From Ignavibacteria bacterium UBA7675 (GTDB taxonomy: Bacteria; Bacteroidota; Ignavibacteria; Kapaibacteriales; UB7675), in assembly GCA_002483085.1 (NCBI GenBank), contig DLHF01000075.1, positions 1 through 64,000 of the forward strand: a stretch of DNA of 64,000 nt, in the 5' to 3' direction. The translations under genes and the position numbers were made by a program. The notes under the pieces are model-generated. The model worked only from the letters and a program-made list of their open reading frames with translations, was not told the origin of the DNA and searched no databases. The first letter of the stretch is position 1, and every line of letters begins with the position of its first letter. Below, piece by piece: positions 43,053 through 52,990 of this stretch.

Positions 43053-45254
43053 ATGCAACAGTCAGTCAAAAACGAGAGCAGGGGACAGGCGGCTTATACT
43101 CTGGACATACCCATCGACGCATCAGGTATTCACGATTTCAAGCCGGGACAAGAGATTAAAGTTCTGGTAGTACAACACAATGGCGAGGTACTCGGCTCGC
43201 AACTTGTAAAGATCAACGACAAGGGGATTGGCACAGCGACATTCAGATTTCGCGAGCGACCGGGAAGCCTGAAGGCTATCCTCGGCCCACACTCCGCAAC
43301 AGACGAAGAGCTACAGGGCCTGCAAACCCTTACCGTCGATGTTCCGGCGCGACAGTGGTCGGAGAGCAGTGCTATAAAACTCACGCCTATTATTATTGCC
43401 CCCTTTTACTGGTACTGGTGGATACGCTGGTGCCGTACATTTGTCATTCGCGGCAGGGTGATTTGCCCAGATGGCAGTCCCGTTCCCGGAGCCAATGTCT
43501 GTGCATTCGATGTAGATGCGTGGTGGTGGTGGATCAGTAAGCAGCAAGTGGGCTGCGCGACTACGGATATAAATGGAACATTTGAAATCCAATTCCGCTG
43601 GTGCTGTGGGTGGTGGCCCGGGTGGTGGTGGAAAACCCGCAACTGGGAGTTCTCATCGCATCTCGCTGAGCAAATACTGCCGGTACTCCAGCGCGATCCA
43701 CGTGTACCCCAGCTCCCCCCGCTGAACCCCAGACCGAACACAGAGATATTCAAACATCTGCTCGGTGAGGAGGAATTCGCCGACATGAGTATCGACACCA
43801 CAGTGCGATCCGTGATGAAGCGCACACCCGACATCACGGCTATCGCAACCCAGCAGCAGATTGGCCCCGACTTTCTGAACAACATACGCGAACGCCTACT
43901 GAAGCGCATTCCTGCTCTTGCTCATCTGAAATGCCTGCATATCTGGCCGTGGTGGCCGTCGCAGCCCTGGCTGGATTGTTCGCCTGATATCATCTTTACG
44001 GTCACGCAGGATTGCATGGCAAGAGGAACAGTAATTGTCGATGAGCAACTGAGCGATACTCGCTGGGACGCTCCCACGACAATGAGCGTCACCCTTGTCG
44101 CCAATGATCAGGCTTGTTGTCTGGCACAACCAGCCGACGAGCCCAGCGGAAATTGTGCAATTATTACCGAAGTATGCGAAATTCCCGTACAGTATATCGG
44201 CGGTAATCCCAATGCCCTTGCAACACCGGCGGGCTACTATAGTCCGGGTAATGCAGATCGCCCTTTTGGTGGAAGAGTAACTATTCAAGGAGCCTTGGGT
44301 ACTGATGTGGACTACTACGAATTTGAATGGTCGAACGGTGGGCCATGGCAGGATATGCCAGCCTCGGCAGTACTCGACATCAACCGCAACGTGTGGCTGG
44401 GTCCGAATATTCCTCTTACAACTGTATCATTCATGCACACAATCAGTGGTCGCCGTGTGTACGAGACCCGCAGGCACTACGAGGCATCATCGGCATGGGC
44501 AGCGTTGCCTCCCCTCAAACACTGGATGGCAGCAAACTACTGGTCGCTCATGCACTGGGACACAGAAAGCACGTTCTTCAACGGAACGTATAAACTCAGG
44601 ATAAAGGGCTGGCAGGAAGTGGGAGGCAATCTTGTCAACCCGCAAATACTTCCAATTTGCGGCACTGATACGGTCGACGAGTTAGTGCTGCGAATAGACA
44701 ACCGCATTGTAGGACCAGGCTCTGTTCATGCGGACTATACAACACCGCATCCTTGTGGCCCCGGTACTGTACATACCTGTACGTCGGAACCCGACACGAA
44801 TATATTGGCCATCAGAATACTGCACGCCGACGGCACAGTATCGACGGTACAAGCATGTGAATCGGCGATTATCAACAGCACGGACAAGCTACAGGTAGAC
44901 TTCTTTGCACACGATCCCGAAGGCCACCTTTCATCGTATTCGCTGAATGCGACGTATGGAATTAACCAGATCATCAATCTGTTAGGTCTGCCGGGTCATA
45001 CGCTTGTACCACTGCTGGCTGGCCCGGAACCTGCGGCACTTCAGGTAGGTCCCAGCTACGGAGCCGCACAACAGCAGGGCGCACCATCGCCTGTATGGCA
45101 TGGCGGTGCAATGCGCTATGAGGTGCTGGCAACCCAAGCATTCCCCATACCGTGCTGCTATCAGCTCGAACTCTATGCAGTGAAGCGTACTATCGTGCAT
45201 TGCACCAGCGTTCACTCCAACTACAGCGAATACAGCTTCCATATTAGCTATTGA
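43053..45254 (+). CDS. Tryptophan/cysteine-rich protein with carboxypeptidase-regulatory-like fold
   Basis: A 733-residue protein. GGAGAAGG precedes the ATG. There is no signal peptide or membrane helix. Residues ~120-205 resemble a carboxypeptidase regulatory-like (transthyretin-type) domain: FVIRGRVICPDGSPVPGANV, then GCATTDINGTFEIQF. It is flanked by striking aromatic clusters (FYWYWWIRWCR, DAWWWWIS, RWCCGWWPGWWWK). The C-terminal half has further Cys pairs and beta-rich stretches. The family occurs in distant bacteria as uncharacterised proteins, as far as I recall. It may be a structural or matrix protein exported by a non-Sec route, or an intracellular one. A terminator follows, then the DUF1360 and small genes on the same strand. 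Confidence 0.85.
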   Translation: MQQSVKNESRGQAAYTLDIPIDASGIHDFKPGQEIKVLVVQHNGEVLGSQLVKINDKGIGTATFRFRERPGSLKAILGPHSATDEELQGLQTLTVDVPARQWSESSAIKLTPIIIAPFYWYWWIRWCRTFVIRGRVICPDGSPVPGANVCAFDVDAWWWWISKQQVGCATTDINGTFEIQFRWCCGWWPGWWWKTRNWEFSSHLAEQILPVLQRDPRVPQLPPLNPRPNTEIFKHLLGEEEFADMSIDTTVRSVMKRTPDITAIATQQQIGPDFLNNIRERLLKRIPALAHLKCLHIWPWWPSQPWLDCSPDIIFTVTQDCMARGTVIVDEQLSDTRWDAPTTMSVTLVANDQACCLAQPADEPSGNCAIITEVCEIPVQYIGGNPNALATPAGYYSPGNADRPFGGRVTIQGALGTDVDYYEFEWSNGGPWQDMPASAVLDINRNVWLGPNIPLTTVSFMHTISGRRVYETRRHYEASSAWAALPPLKHWMAANYWSLMHWDTESTFFNGTYKLRIKGWQEVGGNLVNPQILPICGTDTVDELVLRIDNRIVGPGSVHADYTTPHPCGPGTVHTCTSEPDTNILAIRILHADGTVSTVQACESAIINSTDKLQVDFFAHDPEGHLSSYSLNATYGINQIINLLGLPGHTLVPLLAGPEPAALQVGPSYGAAQQQGAPSPVWHGGAMRYEVLATQAFPIPCCYQLELYAVKRTIVHCTSVHSNYSEYSFHISY

Positions 45255-45265
45255 TCGACCTCCGA

Positions 45266-45294
45266 GCCGCCGTCGCAATGGCGGCGGCCTTTTT
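45266..45294 (+). terminator. Rho-independent terminator
   Basis: GCCGCCGT-CGCA-ATGGCGGC forms a GC-rich stem (one G-T wobble) followed by GGCCTTTTT. It begins 12 bases after the W/C-rich gene, so the DUF1360 gene just beyond depends on read-through. Confidence 0.8.
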
Positions 45295-45307
45295 GCACAG
45301 AATGCTT

Positions 45308-45631
45308 ATGGAATTTTACACGTTTATTCTCGGCACACTGGCAGTATGGCGGGCAACACATCTGCTTCACGCAGAAGACGGCCCTTGGGATTTGCTTTTT
45401 CGCCTGCGAAAAATGGCGGGCAACGGTTTTGCGGCGCAATTACTTGATTGTTTTTATTGTCTCAGCCTCTGGGTTGCCGCTCCCTTCGCCCTGCTACTGG
45501 GCGGCTATGGCTGGGGCGAAAGAGCACTGTTGTGGTTGGCTCTATCGGCGGGTGCAATTATTATAGAACGCACGACCGGCGACACGTCCCAAGCCATGCC
45601 AGTACAGTACACAGAAGATAAGGAGGAGTAA
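45308..45631 (+). CDS. DUF1360 small membrane protein
   Basis: A 107-residue protein (start at 45308; 45302 is possible). The pattern GTLAVWRATHLLHAEDGPWD, then DCFYCLSLWVAAP, then a second hydrophobic helix ending IIIERT, is that of DUF1360, a short family with two or three membrane helices and a Cys pair (CFYC). Function is unknown. It is followed after one base by the next small gene, whose ribosome site overlaps its end, so the two are translated together. Confidence 0.8.
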   Translation: MEFYTFILGTLAVWRATHLLHAEDGPWDLLFRLRKMAGNGFAAQLLDCFYCLSLWVAAPFALLLGGYGWGERALLWLALSAGAIIIERTTGDTSQAMPVQYTEDKEE

Positions 45632-45632
45632 T

Positions 45633-45935
45633 ATGTCCTGTTGTGGAAACAAAAGAGAAAGTCTATCTCATTCAGGGTATCCAGCGGATACCAACCATTC
45701 CCGGCCTAACCGCATGTCCGGCTCAATACCGGCATACGACAACAATCCGACCATCCGTTTTCAATATGTGGGCAGAACCGGCCTAACCGTGTTAGGGCCG
45801 ATGTCCGGCAAACACTATCGCTTCGACAAGCCGGGTGCACAACTCGTTGTGGATCCCCGGGACAGGGCTTCGCTGCTTCTTGTGCCGAACCTGTGGGAAG
45901 TGAGCGACTACACAACCGGTTCTGGTTCTCTGTAG
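45633..45935 (+). CDS. Small conserved-looking protein, unknown function
   Basis: A 100-residue protein with a very strong ribosome site (AAGGAGGAG) before the ATG. It begins MSCCGNKRE. The C-terminal 55 residues, RFQYVGRTGLTVLGPMSGKH then DPRDRASLLLVPNLW, look like a small folded domain. It contains only two cysteines, adjacent at 3-4. I do not recognise a function; linkage to DUF1360 and the W/C-rich protein suggests a shared role. A strong terminator follows. Confidence 0.75.
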   Translation: MSCCGNKRESLSHSGYPADTNHSRPNRMSGSIPAYDNNPTIRFQYVGRTGLTVLGPMSGKHYRFDKPGAQLVVDPRDRASLLLVPNLWEVSDYTTGSGSL

Positions 45936-46857
45936 CATACCTGCTGTCTGGTCTGGCAGGTGGTACACTGGCCGGTTGTATTTAAACGCATGAGCGGATG
46001 GGGAATCATTCCCCATCCGCTGTCTTTTCGTTGAGTGTGATCAGTGAGCGGAAGTGCTACATGCTATATCTGATGAGCGGTGTCTCTGATACCGGATACA
46101 ATCCTCCGAAAGAGCTGTACGGGTGTTTCCCGATCAGTATTTGCGAAGCACTGTATGCGTTGTTCTGTGCATTACATATGTCGTCATATATGTCGTCGCT
46201 GCACTATCTTGATCACGCTCGTTTACCACAGCCTTATCTGTATTATGCCAGAAGGACACACCACACCCGCACAGCCGCAGGGCTGCGGGAGCAGTTGCAG
46301 AATACATCACAGAAAGCGGCAATACTACACTCGTTGAGCCTGTCGCGGTCACCCCTGCTGTATGCTCTCCTCTCTACGACCCGTAGATAGCTTCAGAGCA
46401 ATACACACATAACGACAGAACAATTCAACACAGCTAAAGCTGTATATGTAGTTGCAGTACGGAATACTGCATGCGAGGGAACTTCGACAAAATGACGCCG
46501 GGATTGCAGGAGGAAAACACTATTGGCACGCTGTTGTTAAAGCGAACCGGCGCCATACGCGGAGCCGATCAAAATGTGGAACATATAAATTGCACAACAG
46601 TGTCAATGTTTCATACGGGCAGAAATGCTGAATGGAAAATGAGGCTTAGACTCGTAGCAGATCGGGTACAACTATCGCAACGGTGGTGAAGATACACCAA
46701 AGATAAGATGATGTCAAGGTAGTTTTTGTGATGTATGGAAAACACATAGCAAGCGCCAGCGATCAGAGAATATTCAAGGGCTCAATAGTAACCGCCCACT
46801 GCCTGTGTTCAGACAATGTCTTGACAGATACAACTCCTCTGGCTGCGCCTTTTATGC
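45936..46857. other. 922-base region without a supported gene
   Basis: Apart from the terminator at 45993-46021 I see no gene, repeat or RNA. The short frames (for example 46471-46689) lack a ribosome site and protein-like composition. Confidence 0.5.
45993..46021 (+). terminator. Strong hairpin terminator
   Basis: AGCGGATGGGGAA-TCA-TTCCCCATCCGCT is a perfect 13-bp stem with a 3-base loop, followed by GTCTTTT. Confidence 0.85.
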
Positions 46858-48132
46858 CTACAGAAAAATTTCAGATAGAGTGTAGATAAGCAATCCCACC
46901 AAGCCCCCAACGATTGTGCCGTTGATGCGAATATACTGGAGGTCTTTTCCCACCTGAAGTTCCATTTTGCGCGTTACAGTCTGGGCATCCCAGCGGCGCA
47001 CCGTGTCGGAAATCAGCGCTGCAATTTCTTCCCGCCGCGAGCTCAACACGCCAATAGCAGCATCCCGTATCCAGTTGTTGATCTTGTCGCGCATAGCTTC
47101 GTCCCGCGCAATGCTCTCGCCAAACCCTGCTACTGCACGCCGTATCTGCTCGCGGATAGACGAATCGGGATTGGCTACATCGCTCAGGATTTTCTGCTTT
47201 ACATCGCTCCACACTCGCGAGAAATATTGCTGCACAATAGGATGATTCAGCAAGTCCTCTTTGAGCTGTTCGCCACGGTCGCGATACTCGGGCGAGGTAC
47301 GCAACCTCTCAATAAAATCGTGCGTAGCGCGGTGGAATTGCCGCCGGAGCTCGTGCTCTGGATCGGCGTTGACATCGGCAAGTGTTTGCTCGGCTTTGGT
47401 GATGATTTTCTCGTAAATCTTGTTGTCTACAAATCCCGGCACATACCAAGGACTTTCTTCGCGGATTTTATGGCGAATAAGATCGCGGTTGCTCTCTAGC
47501 AATCCAGCGGCAAGGCGCAGCGCAGCATCAAATAGTTCCTGGTGTTTGTTGTTGGCCGTAAGTGTCTGAAGAATACTGCCCGCAAGCGGAGCTACTTCCA
47601 CAGCGCGCAAACGCGATGTGATGTTGATTTCGATAAATCGGTTCACATCGTCGTCGTTGAGTCCGGTCAGGACATCTGGTATCGCTCCGGCAATTCTGTC
47701 GGCTACCATTGCGCTGTTGCCGGAGTCGGCCAGCCACTGCGATACGCGTCCGGCAATGTTCCACGCAGCAATTTTTTCCGATAAAATCTCCGGCGAGAGA
47801 AAATTGCTCTGTACAAATGTGCCGAGGCTCGCGCCAAGGCGGTCCTTGTTGCGCGGAATAATAGCCGTGTGCGGTATGGGCAGGCCAAGCGGATGGCGGA
47901 ACAGCGCCGTTACTGCAAACCAGTCGGCAAGGGCCCCGACCATTGCCGCTTCTGCAAAAGAGCGAATATACCCCATCCACGATACCGACTCTTCCCCAAG
48001 GCGCGCGGCTACAAAAATTGCTACCATAAGCAAGAGCAGTCCTGTGGCAAGCCGCCGCATTCGCAGCAAACCCTCGGCCTGCTGCGCTTCCTGCTCTTGT
48101 GTTTTTTGTGAAATAGGAACAACTGCACTCAT
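46858..48132 (-). CDS. DUF445 (YjiN-like) membrane protein
   Basis: A 424-residue protein. Two N-terminal hydrophobic segments (~28-45 and around AAMVGALADWFAVTALFRHP at 62-81), the latter the hallmark of DUF445. A long helical part follows (~95-400) and a final membrane helix (GGLVGLLIYTLSEIFL). The function of the family is unknown; it may be an inner-membrane scaffold. It starts 6 bases after the Yip1-like gene and is probably co-transcribed with it. Confidence 0.9.
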   Translation of the reverse strand: MSAVVPISQKTQEQEAQQAEGLLRMRRLATGLLLLMVAIFVAARLGEESVSWMGYIRSFAEAAMVGALADWFAVTALFRHPLGLPIPHTAIIPRNKDRLGASLGTFVQSNFLSPEILSEKIAAWNIAGRVSQWLADSGNSAMVADRIAGAIPDVLTGLNDDDVNRFIEINITSRLRAVEVAPLAGSILQTLTANNKHQELFDAALRLAAGLLESNRDLIRHKIREESPWYVPGFVDNKIYEKIITKAEQTLADVNADPEHELRRQFHRATHDFIERLRTSPEYRDRGEQLKEDLLNHPIVQQYFSRVWSDVKQKILSDVANPDSSIREQIRRAVAGFGESIARDEAMRDKINNWIRDAAIGVLSSRREEIAALISDTVRRWDAQTVTRKMELQVGKDLQYIRINGTIVGGLVGLLIYTLSEIFL

Positions 48133-48138
48133 GTTTTG

Positions 48139-48930
48139 TCAGGATCGTAACGTGTAGACAAAGAGAAAAAGCATAACGCTGTATATACCGTACAAAAAGA
48201 GAAACGCCACAGAACCAAAAACGATCCCTACTTTTTTCGACATGCGCGAGTGGACTGCTATCGCAATTCCTACCACCAGGTATTCCCACAAAGTAAATAT
48301 GTTGAGTTTACTAAGCAGAGTGTGCACAACCGTCTGTGCGCCGTTAGCCGAGGCTGCGAGGAAAGCAAGGCTTGGCGATATAAAGATTGAACCCGATAGG
48401 TATTGGCATAGCACGACCACAATTAAGCCCACAGATGCAATCGCATTGCCATAGGAAACTATAGCCAGAAGCGAGGTGAACGAAGGCGGTTCGGAATTAA
48501 ACAACCGTACAAGTATCCAGTACACAACGGTGAGCACTGCAAGCGAGATAAATGCAAACACAACCGACCACGCAAGTGTACCCGGTAGCTGGAACGTATT
48601 CCCAGCTTTTTTTTCGCGCAAATCGCGTATCTGCTCGTTGATCTTGTCGTCGTCCATCCGGGCATAACGCCCAATAGCCCGAAGGTCGTTCTCTTCCATC
48701 ACATTATTCTGGTGCACAAGCCCAGAATGCGAGGCGCGCACATATTCCGAAGCAGTTGTTACCAGCGCCCATAAGAGCACAGCTACAACAAGTACCCGCA
48801 CAGGATTGGCCACAGCAAGGCTACCCACTTTCATCGGCGAAAAAAAAATATCACGAAATCCCTGTAGCCATGCGTAGCGCGATGTCGGCACTGTCTCGAC
48901 ATTTTCCTCTTCAAAGTATTCTTTATTCAT
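48139..48930 (-). CDS. Yip1-family membrane protein
   Basis: A 263-residue protein. After a soluble N-terminus with RDIFFSPMKVGSLAVANP (residues ~26-43, the usual Yip1 start), there are about five membrane helices. The typical Yip1 stretch is LLAIVSYGNAIASVGLIV. A charged insert (~80-110) sits between helices 1 and 2. Function in bacteria is poorly known. It lies upstream of the DUF445 gene. Confidence 0.85.
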   Translation of the reverse strand: MNKEYFEEENVETVPTSRYAWLQGFRDIFFSPMKVGSLAVANPVRVLVVAVLLWALVTTASEYVRASHSGLVHQNNVMEENDLRAIGRYARMDDDKINEQIRDLREKKAGNTFQLPGTLAWSVVFAFISLAVLTVVYWILVRLFNSEPPSFTSLLAIVSYGNAIASVGLIVVVLCQYLSGSIFISPSLAFLAASANGAQTVVHTLLSKLNIFTLWEYLVVGIAIAVHSRMSKKVGIVFGSVAFLFLYGIYSVMLFLFVYTLRS

Positions 48931-49005
48931 AGGCGTTTGCAGATAGTAAAGTTTCTAAAATCTGGAAAGATCGCGAGTGGAATACGGATGAACACAATGC
49001 TTTCG

Positions 49006-49068
49006 CTTTCTGTCTTCGGCCTGCCGTTCCCTCTCCGCACCGCGCTGCAATTATCTGCCGCTTGGCAT
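49006..49068 (-). repeat. Dispersed repeat family 2, copy F
   Basis: The core GCAGCGCGGTGCGGAGAG is followed by ACGGCAGGCCGAAGACAGAA on the minus strand, the same extension as copy B. The left part of the core is diverged. Confidence 0.7.
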
Positions 49069-49189
49069 TTCAGCCGCCTTCCGCGTTTGTTCCTGCGATA
49101 ACTATAGGAGTAGCGCAACTGGTCGTGGACACACGTGCAAGAAAAGGTACGGAGAGCAGTCCGTGGAAAAACACCAGACAACTTCATTG

Positions 49190-49222
49190 AAAAAAAAGCG
49201 CGGAGACATACATCCCCGCGCC
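49190..49222 (-). terminator. Rho-independent terminator of M16 operon
   Basis: On the minus strand GGCGCGGGGA-TGTATG-TCTCCGCGC is followed by eight T residues. Confidence 0.85.
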
Positions 49223-49245
49223 TTCTAACGATAAAGCATAGAGAA

Positions 49246-51342
49246 TTATTTGCCCGGCGGCGTAAAGTCCTTGTCATCAAGAGCCGTATTGATATCATAC
49301 GTATAGGTGCTTAGGATTGTCATTCCGCCACCCATTGTAAGAATAATCTTGTGCGGGAATTTCACTCCACCAGCGTCGCGGTAGTCGGAATATTCTTCCA
49401 TCATCGGCACTGTTCCCTGGGGCGTTGTCTGCAAATATTCAGACTTCGTTACCATCAGCGTTGTAGCATCGAGGTACAACGTTTTTTCTTTGCCGCTCGG
49501 CGATGTAATGACCATCACATAGTTGTCGCCTTCTTTGCCATTCACTTTTGCAGTATAGCCGAGCTCTTTCATAGCGGCCAGCGGAATAATCTGGGCATTG
49601 TAAAGAGCGTCTTCGAGTTCCGAACCGTTTTTTTCTTCGGCGGGCTGTCCGTTCATAGATTCCCACGCTTTATTACCCACAACCCAGCTTTCCTGCTTCA
49701 TCACAGTAATGTCTACCATCGATGCCGATTTATCGGGCATTTTGAACTTGTTCACACCCGTACCTTGCAGCGATTGCGGACCAGCTTTGAGCGTTACTTT
49801 GGAATTCGCCACGAGCGTTTTCAGGCTGCTGATAGCATCACGTCCACCCAATGCCTTCACATGGCGTTCGATCAGCTCGGCGGCAGAGATATCAACGCTT
49901 TCGGTTTTTGTAGCGCGCACAGGCTCGATATCGAGGTTGAAGCGGTAGATCGTACCAAACTTTTCGAGCTTGGAAAGCACGTCCTTGCTGCCGACTACGA
50001 CAACCGGCATCTTATCGGGATTCATGTATTTCGCAGCTATTTTGCTAATTTCTGCCGGTTTTACACTCATCACTTTAGCCGGATAATCCTTGATGCGTTT
50101 GAACGGTACATCGTTCAGCGCTGCCAGTTGCAGCAGCGAAGCAAGTGCCTCTGTACTTTCGAACGACATCAGGAACGAGCCAACAGTATAGCGTTTCAGG
50201 CGGTTCAGCTCTTCTTCGGTAGGAGCTTCATTGCCAAGGCGCTTCAGTTCGCGCTGTGTTACGATGATAGCCGAGTCGGTAACGGCGTTGCGAACATCAG
50301 CTCCTGCCACAAAGCGGTTGGCCTCTTTGGAACGTGTTACAAAGCCATATGGCGTGTACGTGTACGAATAGGTTTCGCGCAGTGTACGGAACAGCCTACC
50401 GCCAAATCCGCTGCCAATCATATCGGCTGTAAGCGAGAGTTTTTCAAACTCGGGATGGCTGAACACTTCGGCAGAGCCGGTAATCACAAAAGCCGACTGC
50501 ACCGATGCCGGGCGCTCGATAAAGTACACACCTACGGGCATGGGATCGGGCTTGGGAATCACTACTTTGGTGCTCTTACCGCCCGTCCAGCTACCAAATG
50601 CTTTTTCGAGCATCGGTATGATTTCTTTGTCGGTGACATCGCCTACAACAGCCAGATACGCATTACCCGGACGGAAATACGACTGGTGGAAATTCTTAAC
50701 ATCGTTCAGTGTAATAGATTGCAGCGTTTGCTCGCTTTCCTTTTTAGCATAGGGATGGTTTTCGCCATAGACAACCTTGCGCGCCAAAGCCTGCACGAGC
50801 TGGCCCGGCTCCGATTTCCCATAGCGCACACCTTCGATAGACTGCATCCGCAGCTTTTCGAGTTCCTCGGATGCCAGCGCCGGATGCGTAACCACATCGG
50901 CATAAATTTCCAAAATGCTTCCCAAGTGTTTTTTCAGGCCAGACGCTGTTACGGTTGTAGCATCGCCTGCGGCGGCGGCACTTATGGAAGCACCAATGCC
51001 GTCGAGCGCCTGAGCAATATCCAGCGCCGAACGGGAGCCAGCGCCCTTGGTAAGGAGCCCGGCAGTCATGCCCGCCAAACCTGTTTTATCGCCGTCGGCT
51101 GTTTCGCCGGGCGTAAGCTGCATACGCAGCATAATCGTAGGCTGCTCGTGGTCTTCGATAATGAGAACACGCATACCGTTTTTCAGTGTCTTTTCCACGT
51201 ATTTAGGAAATGGCACTTCTTTAACGGGAGCCGGAGTCGGTTTTTTGCTCAGATCAATTTTCTGGGCACCTGCCGGGAAAGCTGCAACTGCAAAAGACAC
51301 AGCAGAAAGCGCCAGAGTAAGACATGTATTGCGAACCTTCAT
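49246..51342 (-). CDS. M16-family non-catalytic subunit with C-terminal LolA-like domain
   Basis: A 698-residue protein. The ATG at 51342 starts a signal peptide (MKVRNTCLTLALSAVSFAVA ... AGAQ); the frame extending to 51459 is excluded because it overlaps the partner gene. Residues ~45-470 are two M16 lobes. Where peptidases have HxxEH this one has GLAGMTAGLLTKGAG, so it cannot bind zinc. Residues ~490-698 add a domain resembling outer-membrane lipoprotein-sorting proteins (ALGGRDAISSLKTL, MKELGYTAKVNGKEGDNYVM, YLDATTLMVTKSEY). It should form a heterodimer with the catalytic subunit encoded 55 bases upstream. Confidence 0.9.
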   Translation of the reverse strand: MKVRNTCLTLALSAVSFAVAAFPAGAQKIDLSKKPTPAPVKEVPFPKYVEKTLKNGMRVLIIEDHEQPTIMLRMQLTPGETADGDKTGLAGMTAGLLTKGAGSRSALDIAQALDGIGASISAAAAGDATTVTASGLKKHLGSILEIYADVVTHPALASEELEKLRMQSIEGVRYGKSEPGQLVQALARKVVYGENHPYAKKESEQTLQSITLNDVKNFHQSYFRPGNAYLAVVGDVTDKEIIPMLEKAFGSWTGGKSTKVVIPKPDPMPVGVYFIERPASVQSAFVITGSAEVFSHPEFEKLSLTADMIGSGFGGRLFRTLRETYSYTYTPYGFVTRSKEANRFVAGADVRNAVTDSAIIVTQRELKRLGNEAPTEEELNRLKRYTVGSFLMSFESTEALASLLQLAALNDVPFKRIKDYPAKVMSVKPAEISKIAAKYMNPDKMPVVVVGSKDVLSKLEKFGTIYRFNLDIEPVRATKTESVDISAAELIERHVKALGGRDAISSLKTLVANSKVTLKAGPQSLQGTGVNKFKMPDKSASMVDITVMKQESWVVGNKAWESMNGQPAEEKNGSELEDALYNAQIIPLAAMKELGYTAKVNGKEGDNYVMVITSPSGKEKTLYLDATTLMVTKSEYLQTTPQGTVPMMEEYSDYRDAGGVKFPHKIILTMGGGMTILSTYTYDINTALDDKDFTPPGK

Positions 51343-51397
51343 ACTATTGCTGATAATTTGTGAAAAAATGTTCGGAATGAGTGTCGTACCTACCGGC

Positions 51398-52759
51398 CTA
51401 TCTGCCACTGGGTGCTTGGTTTTCAGCTTCGGCTGCGCCTGGTTTATACACGAGCACAACTCGTTTGTCAGTAGTCAGATATTTTTTCGCCACGCGTTGC
51501 AGGTCTTCCTTAGTCACCTTCATATATTGGTCGATTTCGGTATTGATCATGTTCGCATCGCCAAAATACGTGTAGTAGCGGGCAAGCGTCCGCGCTTTGT
51601 CGAAAACGCCTTTTTTCCCCTGAACAAATTCAGCTTCTTTGATATTGCGAGCTTTTTTAAACTCTTCGTCCGAAATACCATTTGCTGCCACTTTGTTGAT
51701 CTCGTCGTACATCATTCTTTCCACTTCGCCAATATCTTTGCCCGAAGCACCAATGCCAACTGCTACAACCGCACCTGCATATTGCAGCGAGAACGGAAAT
51801 GACGTAGCTTCTACGGCGATTTGCTCTTTGTCTACAAGGCGTTGGTACAAACGCGAGCTTTCGCCCTGTGCCAGAATATCGGTAAGCATAGACATCGCGT
51901 AGTAGTCGGGCTCGCCAATTTTCGGACCACGGAAGCCGATAAACACACCGGGAAGCTGGGCTTTGGGGTCGTTAATCACTTCGCGGTATTCAGAAGTCAG
52001 CTCGGGCAGCTTGAACGCTTCGCGCTTGATCTCTGCACCACGCGGGTACCCCGCAAAGTAGCTGTCCACGTATTCGCGGGCTTTTGCTTCGTCGAAATCA
52101 CCAGCAACCACCAGTGTAGCATTGCTCGGCTGGTAAAAGCGGTTGTAGAAATCTACAAACTCGCTGATGGCGGCGCTATCGATGTGCTGCGTAGAGCCAA
52201 TCGGTGTCCAACCATAGGAACCACCATGAAACAAGCGGGTAAATATTTTTTCGTTCCAGCTTCCATAAGGAGCATTGTCGTAGCGATTCCGGCGCTCTTC
52301 CTTTACAACACCGCGCTGGGTTTCTACACCCTTGTTGTCTACCAGCAGATTGCGCATGCGCTGGTGCTCAATCCAAAGCGCCAACTGCAATTCATTGGCG
52401 GGAAGCTGGAAAAAGTACACGGTTTCGTCGAACGACGTGTAGGCGTTCAGCTCGCCGCCCGCCTCCTGTACATATTTATCAATAGAAGCACGCGGAATAT
52501 CCTTCGTGCCTTCAAACATCAAATGCTCAAAAAAGTGTGCAAATCCGGTTCTGGCAGGATTCTCGTCGCGCGAGCCAACCCGGTAGTGCAGCAGAGTCGA
52601 CACCACGGGCGCAGACTGATCTTTGTGAAGAATTACGTGTAAGCCGTTCGGCAGATCGTATTCGGTTATATTGATTTTGTTCATTTGCGACCGCGCGGGC
52701 GCAATGCTCAAGCAGGCGCTCAAAAGGGCGACCGCTATAGACAGCCTGCGGTATTTCAT
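51398..52759 (-). CDS. M16-family zinc metallopeptidase (catalytic subunit)
   Basis: A 453-residue protein. The ATG at 52759 follows GGGG by 7 bases and starts a signal peptide (ends APARSQ). The inverted zinc motif HFFEH (H75-H79) and the downstream acidic ligand (VVKEE, about residue 155) are intact. R and Y residues of the second lobe (SSRLYQRLVD) are present. It degrades peptides in the periplasm or at the surface, together with the non-catalytic partner. Confidence 0.93.
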   Translation of the reverse strand: MKYRRLSIAVALLSACLSIAPARSQMNKINITEYDLPNGLHVILHKDQSAPVVSTLLHYRVGSRDENPARTGFAHFFEHLMFEGTKDIPRASIDKYVQEAGGELNAYTSFDETVYFFQLPANELQLALWIEHQRMRNLLVDNKGVETQRGVVKEERRNRYDNAPYGSWNEKIFTRLFHGGSYGWTPIGSTQHIDSAAISEFVDFYNRFYQPSNATLVVAGDFDEAKAREYVDSYFAGYPRGAEIKREAFKLPELTSEYREVINDPKAQLPGVFIGFRGPKIGEPDYYAMSMLTDILAQGESSRLYQRLVDKEQIAVEATSFPFSLQYAGAVVAVGIGASGKDIGEVERMMYDEINKVAANGISDEEFKKARNIKEAEFVQGKKGVFDKARTLARYYTYFGDANMINTEIDQYMKVTKEDLQRVAKKYLTTDKRVVLVYKPGAAEAENQAPSGR

Positions 52760-52990
52760 ACGAAACCCCTTGGAAATATAATAGGATAAAAGAATGAATG
52801 CGAATGCCCGGCTTATACTGAAACCAGACCTCAAAGTTACAACTTTTTGTGTTCTGCAAACAATTGCTTTATAGGAAAGAGGTCTTTGGCCTGCTGCCAT
52901 GTGTGTGGAACCTTTGTACAGCAGCGAAGTTCAAGCTACAGATAAAGCATTCTGCTACGAATTTCAATCGAAATAGCAATGAGGTCTGCC

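Larger units (their letters stand above)
48931..49245. other. Intergenic region with repeat and terminator
   Basis: The 315 bases hold family 2 copy F and the terminator of the M16 operon. No gene is seen. Confidence 0.5.

Noticed and set aside
46471..46689. A 72-codon frame in the 46 kb gap
   Set aside because: No ribosome site, no recognisable domain; left as non-coding.
49351..51363. A 670-codon plus-strand frame
   Set aside because: Antisense to the M16 gene; composition rich in Cys, Phe and His as expected of a shadow.
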